DNA of 57,847 nucleotides from Atopobiaceae bacterium. Lineage in GTDB: Bacteria; Actinomycetota; Coriobacteriia; Coriobacteriales; Atopobiaceae. The number at the start of each line of letters is the position of its first letter. Position 1 is the first letter of the stretch. The notes below the pieces were generated by a model. It did not search any database, had not been told where the DNA came from, and was given only the letters and a program-made list of their open reading frames with translations. Position numbers and translations under genes: made by a program. The DNA is taken from contig JAFWKQ010000100.1 of the NCBI GenBank assembly GCA_017545665.1, forward strand, positions 1 to 57,847. Direction: 5' to 3'. Of this stretch, positions 1-6,508 are shown one piece after another.

Positions 1-193
1 GGTGCAGGTGCGGGAATATCCCGGCCTGTTCCAGCTCGTCGTCCAAGACAATGGCTCGGGCGGGGTAAAGAGTTCGTCGGCAGGGTCCGGCATGGGACTG
101 CAGGCGATGGACGATCGCGTGCGCGCCTTGGGAGGCACGCTGCGCACGGAATACCGGGACGGCTTTCGCGTGTTTGCGAGCGTTCCGCGCTAA
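1..193 (+). CDS. C-terminal end of a NarL-partner-type sensor histidine kinase (partial)
   Basis: Only the last ~63 residues lie in the window. They contain the end of a HATPase_c domain: a DNGSGG box followed by GSGMGLQAMDDRVRALGG, the G2/lid region typical of HisKA_3 (NarX/DesK-like) kinases, and a short basic C-terminus. The gene is 52 bp upstream of a NarL-type response regulator on the same strand, so the two almost certainly form a two-component system with the kinase phosphorylating the regulator. The sensor domain lies outside the window, so the signal is unknown. Confidence 0.85.
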   Translation, partial: VQVREYPGLFQLVVQDNGSGGVKSSSAGSGMGLQAMDDRVRALGGTLRTEYRDGFRVFASVPR

Positions 194-245
194 CGTTGGG
201 GCATGATGCTGCTGGAAGGCGCACATGGGGATAGGGGAGTAAGGA

Positions 246-869
246 ATGATTCGCGTAATAGTGGTAGACGACGATCCGTTTGTGTGCGCATCGCTTCAAA
301 CCATACTGGACGCTCAGGAGGACATCGAGGTCGTCGCGGTGGGCACGAGCGGCGCGGAGGCGATCGAGCTGTTTGACAAGCATGCGCCCGACGTGCTGCT
401 TTTGGACATACAGATGGCCGGCAGCGACGGCCTGAGCGCCGCCGAGTCCATCATTGCCAAACACGTGGATGCGCGTGTGGTGTTTCTTACCACGTTCGCC
501 GACGACGACTACATCGTGCGCGCGCTGCACATGGGGGCAAAGGGCTATCTCATCAAGCAGAACGTCACCGACATCGCGCCTGCCATCCGTGCCGTCCATG
601 CTGGACAGAACGTACTTGGCGACGAGGTGGTAGGCCACATCGCGCAGGCATCCGACTCGCATGCCGCAAGGGAGAGCTTTGCCAAGCTGGGACTTACCGA
701 TCGCGAGACGGAGGTGGTCGAGCTCGTGGCGCAGGGGTTGGACAACCGCGAGATCGCGGCAAAGCTGTACATGGGTGAGGGTACGGTGCGGAACCACATC
801 AGCGCCATCCTGCAAAAGCTCAACCTGAGGAACCGCACGCAAATCGCCGTGATGTACTACCGCATGTGA
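246..869 (+). CDS. NarL/FixJ-family response regulator
   Basis: A 207-residue two-domain regulator. The receiver domain has the acidic pocket VVDDD (residues 6-10), the phospho-acceptor Asp54 in LLLDIQM, a switch Thr in FLTTF and the conserved Lys in GYLIKQN. The C-terminal LuxR-type helix-turn-helix runs from LTDRETEVVELVAQG to the end with the recognition helix GTVRNHISAIL. The start is ATG after a GGGGAGTAAGGA ribosome-binding site. It is likely cotranscribed with the kinase just upstream. The target genes are not evident; the next gene (a flavoprotein) is separated from it by a repeat array. Confidence 0.93.
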   Translation: MIRVIVVDDDPFVCASLQTILDAQEDIEVVAVGTSGAEAIELFDKHAPDVLLLDIQMAGSDGLSAAESIIAKHVDARVVFLTTFADDDYIVRALHMGAKGYLIKQNVTDIAPAIRAVHAGQNVLGDEVVGHIAQASDSHAARESFAKLGLTDRETEVVELVAQGLDNREIAAKLYMGEGTVRNHISAILQKLNLRNRTQIAVMYYRM

Positions 870-901
870 CGCGTTGCGGGAGGGTATACTGAGGGGGTAA
901 T

Positions 902-1015
902 AAAGCTGACAAGCGACCTGTCCCCTTGTCATACTCGGCAGGAAAAGCTGACAAGTGACCTGTCCCCTTGTCATACTCGGCAGGAAAAGCTGACAAGTGA
1001 CCTGTCCCCTTGTCA
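902..1015 (+). repeat. Tandem array, three units with 42-bp period (TGACAAG/CTTGTCA hairpin core)
   Basis: Three units repeat with exactly 42-bp spacing (a conserved G at 905, 947 and 989). Each unit is a 31-bp core containing TGACAAG, an 11-nt middle TGACCTGTCCC, and CTTGTCA. The ends are complementary and could form a 7-bp stem. An 11-bp spacer TACTCGGCAGG follows and is identical between units here. The same 31-bp core recurs in reverse orientation near 13.2 kb with a different 11-bp spacer. The array sits between the response regulator and the flavoprotein and may act as a transcription-ending hairpin. Confidence 0.9.
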
Positions 1016-1031
1016 TAGTTGGGAGAAGACC

Positions 1032-2966
1032 ATGCAAGCTCAATACGATGTGGTGGTTATAGGCGCTGGCGTCGTGGGCGCAGCGACGGCACGCGAGCTC
1101 GCGCGCTTTGACCTGCGAATCCTCGTGCTGGAGGCAGGGCTGGACCTTGCGTGCGGCGCGACGAGGGCGAACTCGGGCATCGTGCATGCCGGCTACGACC
1201 CGCTGCCCGGCACGCTCAAGGCCAAGTACAACGTGGCCGGCTCCGCGCTCTTCGAGCAATGGCAGCGTGAGCTGGGCTTTGGCTTCTATCGAAACGGCGC
1301 GCTCGTGCTAGCGTTTGACGAGGGCGAGCGCCAGACGCTCGACGAGCTTGCGAGGCGGGCCGTGGCCAACGGGGTGAAGGGCGTCTGCATCGTGGAGGCG
1401 GACGAGCTGCGCGCTATGGAGCCCAACGTGTCGCCAGACGCAATCGCAGCGCTGAGCGTGCCGACGAGCGGCATCTGCGACCCGTATGGCCTCACCTATG
1501 GCGCGGCCGAAAACGCCGCATCCAACGGCGTCGAGTTTGAGTTCGACGCGCGCGTGGTTGGCATATCGCGAGACGCGGATGGCTTCGTGGTAACGGCCGG
1601 GGACGGGCGCGGCATCGCCGCCCGCGCCGTCGTCAACTGCGCGGGCGTCCACGCCGACGAGATGAACAACCTGGTGAGCGAGCGCAAGATCCACATACGG
1701 CCCGTCAAGGGCGAGTACCTGCTCTATCATAACGCGCTCGCCGGCACGTTCAGGCGCAGCGTGTTCCAGGCGCCCAGTGCCGCCGGCAAGGGCGTGCTCG
1801 TGTCGCCGGTAATCTTTGGCAACATCTTCGTGGGTCCCAACGCGACGCCGGTAGAAGACAAGGACGACCTCGCGACCTCCGAGGAAGGCCAGCGCGAGGT
1901 GCTCGAGCGCTCGCGTCGAACGTGGCCCGAGGCCACGACGGAGCAGGTCATCGCCACCTACGCCGGCCTTCGCGCAAAGGACACGTCGGGGGCGGACGAC
2001 TTCGTGGTGGGGGAGGCGCCCGACGCGCCCGGCTTCTTCAACGCGGCCTGCATCGACTCGCCAGGGCTTACCTGCGCGCCCGCCATCGCAACCGACCTTG
2101 CCCGCATGGTGGCCGAACGCCTTGGCGCCAAGGAGAACGCGAGCTTCGACCCCGTGCGCATTCCCGCCCCGCTGCTCGCGATGATGGACGAGGCGAGCGT
2201 ACGGGAGCTCGTCGACCAAAACCCCCTGTATGGCGTGCCCGTGTGCAAGTGCTGCCACGTGAGTGAGGGGGAGCTCGTGGACGCGCTGCACCGCGCGCTT
2301 CCCGTACGGTCGCTCGACGCCCTCAAGTGGCGCACCGGCGCAACCATGGGACCGTGCCACGGGGGACGCTGCACCGCGCGCATCCTGCAGATAATGGAGC
2401 GCGAGCTTGGCGTTGCGGCATCCGACGTGCAAAAGCGCTTCTGCGGCTCTAGCCTGGTCGTAGACAAGTGCGCGGATGAGCAGCGCTCGGAGGAGCTAGC
2501 GCCACACGCCAAGCGATGCGGCGAACTTGCGCGCCAGGCGCGCGCAGACCTCGACGAGCGCGGGATGCGCGAGATTGGCTGGGGCGCGCTGGACATCGTC
2601 GGTACGAGGCCTGCGGGCGTATGCTCTTGTCTCCTGGCGCTCGGGCTCTTTGGCACGACGGGTTGCCTGCCCGGGCGAAAGGCCGTCGTTTGGGGAACGC
2701 ATGACCTCGCGCTACGCACGACGCTGGAGCTGGCGGATGCCGGCGTTTGCATCGAGCGTGTCGTTGAGGCTGGCGACGAACCCGTGGGCTCGCCCGAGCT
2801 CGTCCACGAGCTCGCGCAACGTGGGATCCCCCTACAATGTGGCACACGCGTGGAGAGGGTGGACGGCGCGAGTCGCCTCGGGTCGGTGACGCTTGCATGC
2901 GATGGTGCGAGCGAGACCTTGACCTGCGACCTTCTCATAGCGTCTCCGCAGATCGTGGCCGAATAG
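1032..2966 (+). CDS. FAD-dependent oxidoreductase, GlpA-like, with BFD [2Fe-2S] domain and GlpB-like C-terminal segment
   Basis: A 644-residue flavoprotein. Residues ~6-20 carry the FAD-binding VIGAGVVGAATARELAR motif of the DAO/GlpA family (glycerol-3-phosphate dehydrogenase and 2-hydroxyacid oxidases). Residues ~405-446 form a BFD-like [2Fe-2S] domain with CKCC and CHGGRC cysteines. After that, ~120 residues (RPAGVCSC, LPGRKAVVWGTHDLALR) resemble the NAD(P)-binding middle of the separate oxidoreductase that normally follows such genes. No such second gene is seen downstream. The substrate is unknown; glycerol-3-phosphate is possible. ATG is preceded by a weak GGGAG site that directly follows the 42-bp repeat array. 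Confidence 0.82.
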   Translation: MQAQYDVVVIGAGVVGAATARELARFDLRILVLEAGLDLACGATRANSGIVHAGYDPLPGTLKAKYNVAGSALFEQWQRELGFGFYRNGALVLAFDEGERQTLDELARRAVANGVKGVCIVEADELRAMEPNVSPDAIAALSVPTSGICDPYGLTYGAAENAASNGVEFEFDARVVGISRDADGFVVTAGDGRGIAARAVVNCAGVHADEMNNLVSERKIHIRPVKGEYLLYHNALAGTFRRSVFQAPSAAGKGVLVSPVIFGNIFVGPNATPVEDKDDLATSEEGQREVLERSRRTWPEATTEQVIATYAGLRAKDTSGADDFVVGEAPDAPGFFNAACIDSPGLTCAPAIATDLARMVAERLGAKENASFDPVRIPAPLLAMMDEASVRELVDQNPLYGVPVCKCCHVSEGELVDALHRALPVRSLDALKWRTGATMGPCHGGRCTARILQIMERELGVAASDVQKRFCGSSLVVDKCADEQRSEELAPHAKRCGELARQARADLDERGMREIGWGALDIVGTRPAGVCSCLLALGLFGTTGCLPGRKAVVWGTHDLALRTTLELADAGVCIERVVEAGDEPVGSPELVHELAQRGIPLQCGTRVERVDGASRLGSVTLACDGASETLTCDLLIASPQIVAE

Positions 2967-3131
2967 GGCAAACAAAAACACGCGCTACAAGTTAAGGTGG
3001 ATGGGACGGCGCACGAACACGCGCGAAAGGACGCCCTGGTTGTGCCTTAGGCCCAGCACATGCGAACCAGAGCCGCAAAGGTGGAGCATCTGACGCAAAA
3101 TGCGCGCTGGGCTCGAGAAGGCCTACACAAA

Positions 3132-3424
3132 ACCCGAATAAACGGCAAAATCGAATCGAATTCTGCGTTTTTTGCCACTTATTCGGGTTTGGAAAATCTA
3201 AAACCCGAACAAACGGAATTATCCGGAAATCTCGGGCGAAAAATCCCGTTTGTTCGGGTTTTCAGCCCTTCGGCCTCCTAAAATTCGTTCAAAAAACCGA
3301 ACAAACGTTGAATTGGGTCGATTATCGATTAATATTCGCCGTTTGTTCGGGTTTGGGGCAATCCAAACCCGAACAAACGGCAATATTGCATGAATTTGAG
3401 ATCGCTATTACCGTTTATTCGGGT
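3132..3424. repeat. Two copies of a four-arm intergenic element built on ACCCGAACAAACGG
   Basis: Eight copies of a 14-mer alternate in orientation: forward at 3132, 3203, 3295 (one base short) and 3367; reverse complement CCGTTTGTTCGGGT at 3175, 3246, 3339 and 3411. Centre-to-centre distances are 43-28-43 in the first set and about 44-28-44 in the second, so these are two ~130-bp units of four arms. The sequence between arms is AT-rich and differs between units. A third unit lies at 14.1 kb. The rest of the 535-bp gap between the flavoprotein and the peroxiredoxin shows no gene. Confidence 0.88.
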
Positions 3425-3501
3425 GTGGGGTACTGCCACATGCAAATGCTGATACGATGAAGCAAGGTTCAATGCAACAATTCGCTTTCGAGGAGGCCAA
3501 A

Positions 3502-3960
3502 ATGCTCGAAGTCGGAACCAAGGCGCCCGAGTTTACCCTGTCCGACCAGAACGGTGAAGCCCACAGTTTGGCGGAGTACCGTGGCCAAAAGGTCGTGCTG
3601 TACTTCTATCCCAAGGACATGACGAGCGGATGCACCAGCCAAGCCTGCTCGTTTGGCGACCTGTATCCGCAGTTCCAGGAGAAGGGCGCCGTGGTAGTAG
3701 GCGTAAGCAAGGACACCGTCGCGTCGCATAAACGCTTTGAGGAAAAGTACGGTTTGCCGTTTACGCTGCTCTCCGATCCTTCGATGGAGGTCCTCGAGGC
3801 TTATGGCGTCGTGGTTGAGGGCGTAACGAAGACGGGCAGGACCACACGGCGAATCGTGCGCAGCACCTACCTCATCGACGAGGAGGGAACCATCGTGCGT
3901 GCCTTTGGCAAGGTCAAGGCGAAGGACAACGCCCAGCAGATGCTCGACGAGCTTGGCTAA
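3502..3960 (+). CDS. bcp: Thiol peroxidase, Bcp/PrxQ-type peroxiredoxin
   Basis: A 152-residue cytosolic peroxiredoxin that reduces hydrogen peroxide and organic peroxides with electrons from thioredoxin. The active site is FYPKDMTSGCTSQAC, in which the peroxidatic Cys and a resolving Cys five residues later give the classic PrxQ CxxxxC arrangement. The ATG at 3502 is chosen because AGGAGG lies five bases upstream; an in-frame upstream ATG at 3457 has no such site. A thioredoxin reductase gene lies elsewhere in the window. It is convergent with the macrodomain gene, with only ~30 bp between them. Confidence 0.93.
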   Translation: MLEVGTKAPEFTLSDQNGEAHSLAEYRGQKVVLYFYPKDMTSGCTSQACSFGDLYPQFQEKGAVVVGVSKDTVASHKRFEEKYGLPFTLLSDPSMEVLEAYGVVVEGVTKTGRTTRRIVRSTYLIDEEGTIVRAFGKVKAKDNAQQMLDELG

Positions 3961-3991
3961 CCCTGGCCGCAGAGATTGGCCTCAACGCTTG

Positions 3992-4777
3992 CTAAAGTCC
4001 CAGCAGCTCGGCATAGATAGCCTCATCCGCCTCCAGGAAGACGTTGAACGCCACCACGATGCCCGACTGGTTGTCGTCGAGCCACTTGCGTACGGTGCGC
4101 ACGGCAATCTGCGCCGCCTCCCTTTGCGGGAAGCCAAAGACCCCGGTGCTGATGCAGCAAAAGGCGATGGAGCCGAGTCCCTCTGCGGCGGCTGCGTCCA
4201 GGCAGCTCACATAGCTTGAGGCCAGCTCAACGCGATGTCTCGCCGTGGGCATCCCGTTTGCGATGGGCCCGACGGTGTGGATCACCCGTTTGGCAGGCAG
4301 GTTGTAGGCGGGGGTGACCTTTGCCCTGCCGGTTGGCTCCTCGTGTCCCTGCGCCTCCATAATGCGCGCGCACTCCAGGCGCAGCTGGACGCCCGCAAAC
4401 GTGTGGATGGCATTGTCTATGCAGTAGTGCAGCGGAGCCCAGCATCCGAGCATCTGCGAGTTTGCGGCGTTTACGATCGCGTCGGCCGCAAGGGTGGTAA
4501 TGTCGCCACGCCACAGGCGGAGGCGCTGGTCGTTGGGACAAGCGCGGGCCTCGTCTATGCTGTGCACGCCGGACTCGGCAATCATGCCCTGCAAGAGCTC
4601 ATCTTGGGCAAATAGGAACGCCTCGTTCGCTGGCCATGGCGGACGCGTGTTCACGAGCGCCCTAAACTGCAGCCAAAGATCGTCGGTGTTCACGATTTCG
4701 GTTGCCTTTTGTCCCCGTTCGTCCTCCAGCTTGTGCACAAGATTTTCAAGTAGCTCGGTTCGTCTCTTGGCATCCAT
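3992..4777 (-). CDS. Macrodomain protein, zinc-containing class (protein-ADP-ribose hydrolase-like)
   Basis: About 261 residues. The macrodomain core includes GDITTLAADAIVNAANSQML, followed by GCWAPLHYCIDNAIH (the C-x-H-x-C type zinc-binding segment of the SirTM-linked class) and HTVGPIANG, STGVFGFPQ for the ADP-ribose phosphate loops. An N-terminal helical region of ~90 residues precedes it, as in this class. Members remove ADP-ribose from proteins. The start with DAKRRTELL is chosen because a purine-rich GGGGAAAG site precedes it. No SirTM or lipoate-ligase neighbour is present. A possible ADP-ribosyltransferase (DUF3990) lies ~9 kb away, but no link is shown. Confidence 0.85.
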   Translation of the reverse strand: MDAKRRTELLENLVHKLEDERGQKATEIVNTDDLWLQFRALVNTRPPWPANEAFLFAQDELLQGMIAESGVHSIDEARACPNDQRLRLWRGDITTLAADAIVNAANSQMLGCWAPLHYCIDNAIHTFAGVQLRLECARIMEAQGHEEPTGRAKVTPAYNLPAKRVIHTVGPIANGMPTARHRVELASSYVSCLDAAAAEGLGSIAFCCISTGVFGFPQREAAQIAVRTVRKWLDDNQSGIVVAFNVFLEADEAIYAELLGL

Positions 4778-4885
4778 CCACTTTCCCCGCTCATAAATTC
4801 CCAATCCGCAAGAGTCCACAAACCCCCGAGGACCGAATACCTACCGTTCCGCGCGACCAAAGTCAAACGCACCATACCCGTGGCG

Positions 4886-4891
4886 TATTAT
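4886..4891 (+). promoter_or_regulatory. Candidate -10 box for the GH1 gene
   Basis: TATTAT lies ~35 bp upstream of the GH1 start within the divergent gap between the macrodomain gene and the glycosidase. No convincing -35 box is visible (TCAAAC at the right distance), so this is a weak call. Confidence 0.3.
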
Positions 4892-4926
4892 AAGACCGTT
4901 GCAGTTATGAAGCGAGAGGAGCAAGA

Positions 4927-6426
4927 ATGCCTTTTAGCAAGGACTTCTTTTGGGGTGGAGCAACAGCTTCCAACCAGTATGAGGGTGGTGTGTTCGAAGG
5001 GGGAGCGGGCCTGTCTACGGCAGACTGCATGACCAATGGCGCGCACAAGGTGCCACGTCAGGTAACGTTTAAGATGCCGGACGGCACGATCGACAAGCTG
5101 CCGCTGTGCTTCCACAGCCCCGTGCGCAATCTGCCCGAGGGCGCTCAGGTGTGCCTGGTGGACGATCCCGACATCTACTATCCCAGCCACATTGCCTCCG
5201 ATTTCTACCATCACTACAAGGAGGACATCCGCCTGTGCGCCGAGGAGGGCTTCAACTGCCTGCGCTTCTCGCTCAAATGGAGCCGCATCTTCCCCAATGG
5301 GGACGATCCCGAACCAAACCAGGCGGGCATCGACTTCTATCGAAGCGTGTTCGAGGAGTGCCGCAAGTACGACATCGAGCCGCTGGTGACGCTCGACCAC
5401 TACGAGAACCCCCTGAGCCTCGCGAACCGCTTCAACGGCTTCGAGAGCCGTTACCTCGTTGACTGCTTCGTGAAGTACGCCACCACCTGCTTCGAGGCGT
5501 TTGACGGCCTGGTAAAGTACTACCTCACCTTCAACGAGATCAACTGCATAGAGGAAGCGCCGTTCGTGACGGCGGGCCTCATCCATGGCGACAAGCCCCA
5601 GCAGGTGGCAAACGCCACGTACCACCAGTTCCTCGCCTCGGCAAAGACCGTCATCGCGGCCCACAAGTATTGGCCCGACCTGCGCATTGGCATGATGCTC
5701 GCGGCTGGCCCCGTATACGCCTACACCTGCGATCCCACCGACCAGGTTGCCGCTATGAAGGCAAACGACACGAAGCTGTTCTGCTCCGACGTGCAGATGC
5801 TGGGATTCTATCCGCAGTACAAGCTCGCCGAGTACGAGCGCGAGGGCGTGAAGCTTCCCATCCTACCCGGCGACCTGGAGATCCTGAAGGAGGGAACCTG
5901 CGACTACCTGAGCTTCTCTCTGTACGGCTCGAGCGTCATTACCACGCATACCGAAGACGACCTCGAGGCTGGCGAGGGCAACGGCGGCGCTGCCGGCATG
6001 GTTGCCAACCCCTACCTGGAGACAAACGCCTGGGGCTGGGCCACCGACCCGCAGACGCAGCGCATAACGCTCAACATGCTGTACAACCGCTACCACTGCG
6101 ACCTGTGGTGCGTGGAGAGCGGCATTGGCTGGAACGACGAGTTCGTGGACGACACCGTGCACGACGACTACCGCATCGCCTACATGCGCGCCAACATCCA
6201 GAGCATGAAGGACGCGGTGGAGCTCGACGGCATTCCCCTGATGGGCTACCTGTACTGGGGCTGTGTGGACATGGTGTCCAACGGCGAGGGCGAGATGGCC
6301 AAGCGCTACGGCCAGATTTACGTCGATGCAGACAACTACGGCCAGGGTACGATGAAGCGCTATCTTAAGGACAGCTACCACTGGTATAAAAAGGTCATCG
6401 CCAGCAACGGCGAGGATCTGGACTAG
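4927..6426 (+). CDS. Glycoside hydrolase family 1 protein (beta-glucosidase / 6-phospho-beta-glucosidase type)
   Basis: A 499-residue TIM-barrel enzyme. The N-terminus FFWGGATASNQYEGG is the GH1 signature, the general acid/base Glu is in YLTFNEINC (~residue 204), and the nucleophile Glu is in WCVESGIGWNDE (~residue 398, with Ser replacing the usual Asn of the ENG motif). The C-terminus KRYLKDSYHWYKKVI is typical of bacterial GH1. No PTS or sugar transporter gene adjoins, so phospho versus free sugar specificity is open. The ribosome-binding site is AGAGGAG. The gene ends 10 bp before a long palindrome that may terminate it. Confidence 0.92.
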   Translation: MPFSKDFFWGGATASNQYEGGVFEGGAGLSTADCMTNGAHKVPRQVTFKMPDGTIDKLPLCFHSPVRNLPEGAQVCLVDDPDIYYPSHIASDFYHHYKEDIRLCAEEGFNCLRFSLKWSRIFPNGDDPEPNQAGIDFYRSVFEECRKYDIEPLVTLDHYENPLSLANRFNGFESRYLVDCFVKYATTCFEAFDGLVKYYLTFNEINCIEEAPFVTAGLIHGDKPQQVANATYHQFLASAKTVIAAHKYWPDLRIGMMLAAGPVYAYTCDPTDQVAAMKANDTKLFCSDVQMLGFYPQYKLAEYEREGVKLPILPGDLEILKEGTCDYLSFSLYGSSVITTHTEDDLEAGEGNGGAAGMVANPYLETNAWGWATDPQTQRITLNMLYNRYHCDLWCVESGIGWNDEFVDDTVHDDYRIAYMRANIQSMKDAVELDGIPLMGYLYWGCVDMVSNGEGEMAKRYGQIYVDADNYGQGTMKRYLKDSYHWYKKVIASNGEDLD

Positions 6427-6436
6427 GAGAAGCTGA

Positions 6437-6508
6437 ACCCTAAGTAGGGGACAGTCCCCAAGTTTGGGTTTAAAAACCCTAACTTGGGGACTGTCCCTTA
6501 TTTAGGGT
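6437..6508. repeat. Long palindrome (35-nt arms), left boundary of accessory island
   Basis: Left arm 6437-6471 and right arm 6474-6508 are near-perfect reverse complements containing GGGGACAGTCCCCAAGTT-like sequence with a 2-nt centre. The right arm includes the stop codon of the PLD-RT gene (6502-6504), so the repeat overlaps coding sequence. A close copy with two differences in the left arm lies at 11856-11940. As RNA it would be a very strong hairpin and could terminate transcription from both sides. Confidence 0.93.

Noticed and set aside
902..1015. Possible CRISPR array in the 42-bp, 21-bp and four-arm repeats
   Set aside because: Spacers within the arrays are identical and only 10-11 bp, the four-arm element alternates orientation, and there are no cas genes in the window.
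1308..2432. Long open frame antisense to the GlpA-like gene
   Set aside because: High-GC shadow frame; composition is His/Arg/Val-rich without any domain, and the opposite strand encodes a clear flavoprotein.
3060..3281. Small open frame upstream of the peroxiredoxin gene
   Set aside because: It lies across the four-arm repeats, has no ribosome site and no protein-like composition.
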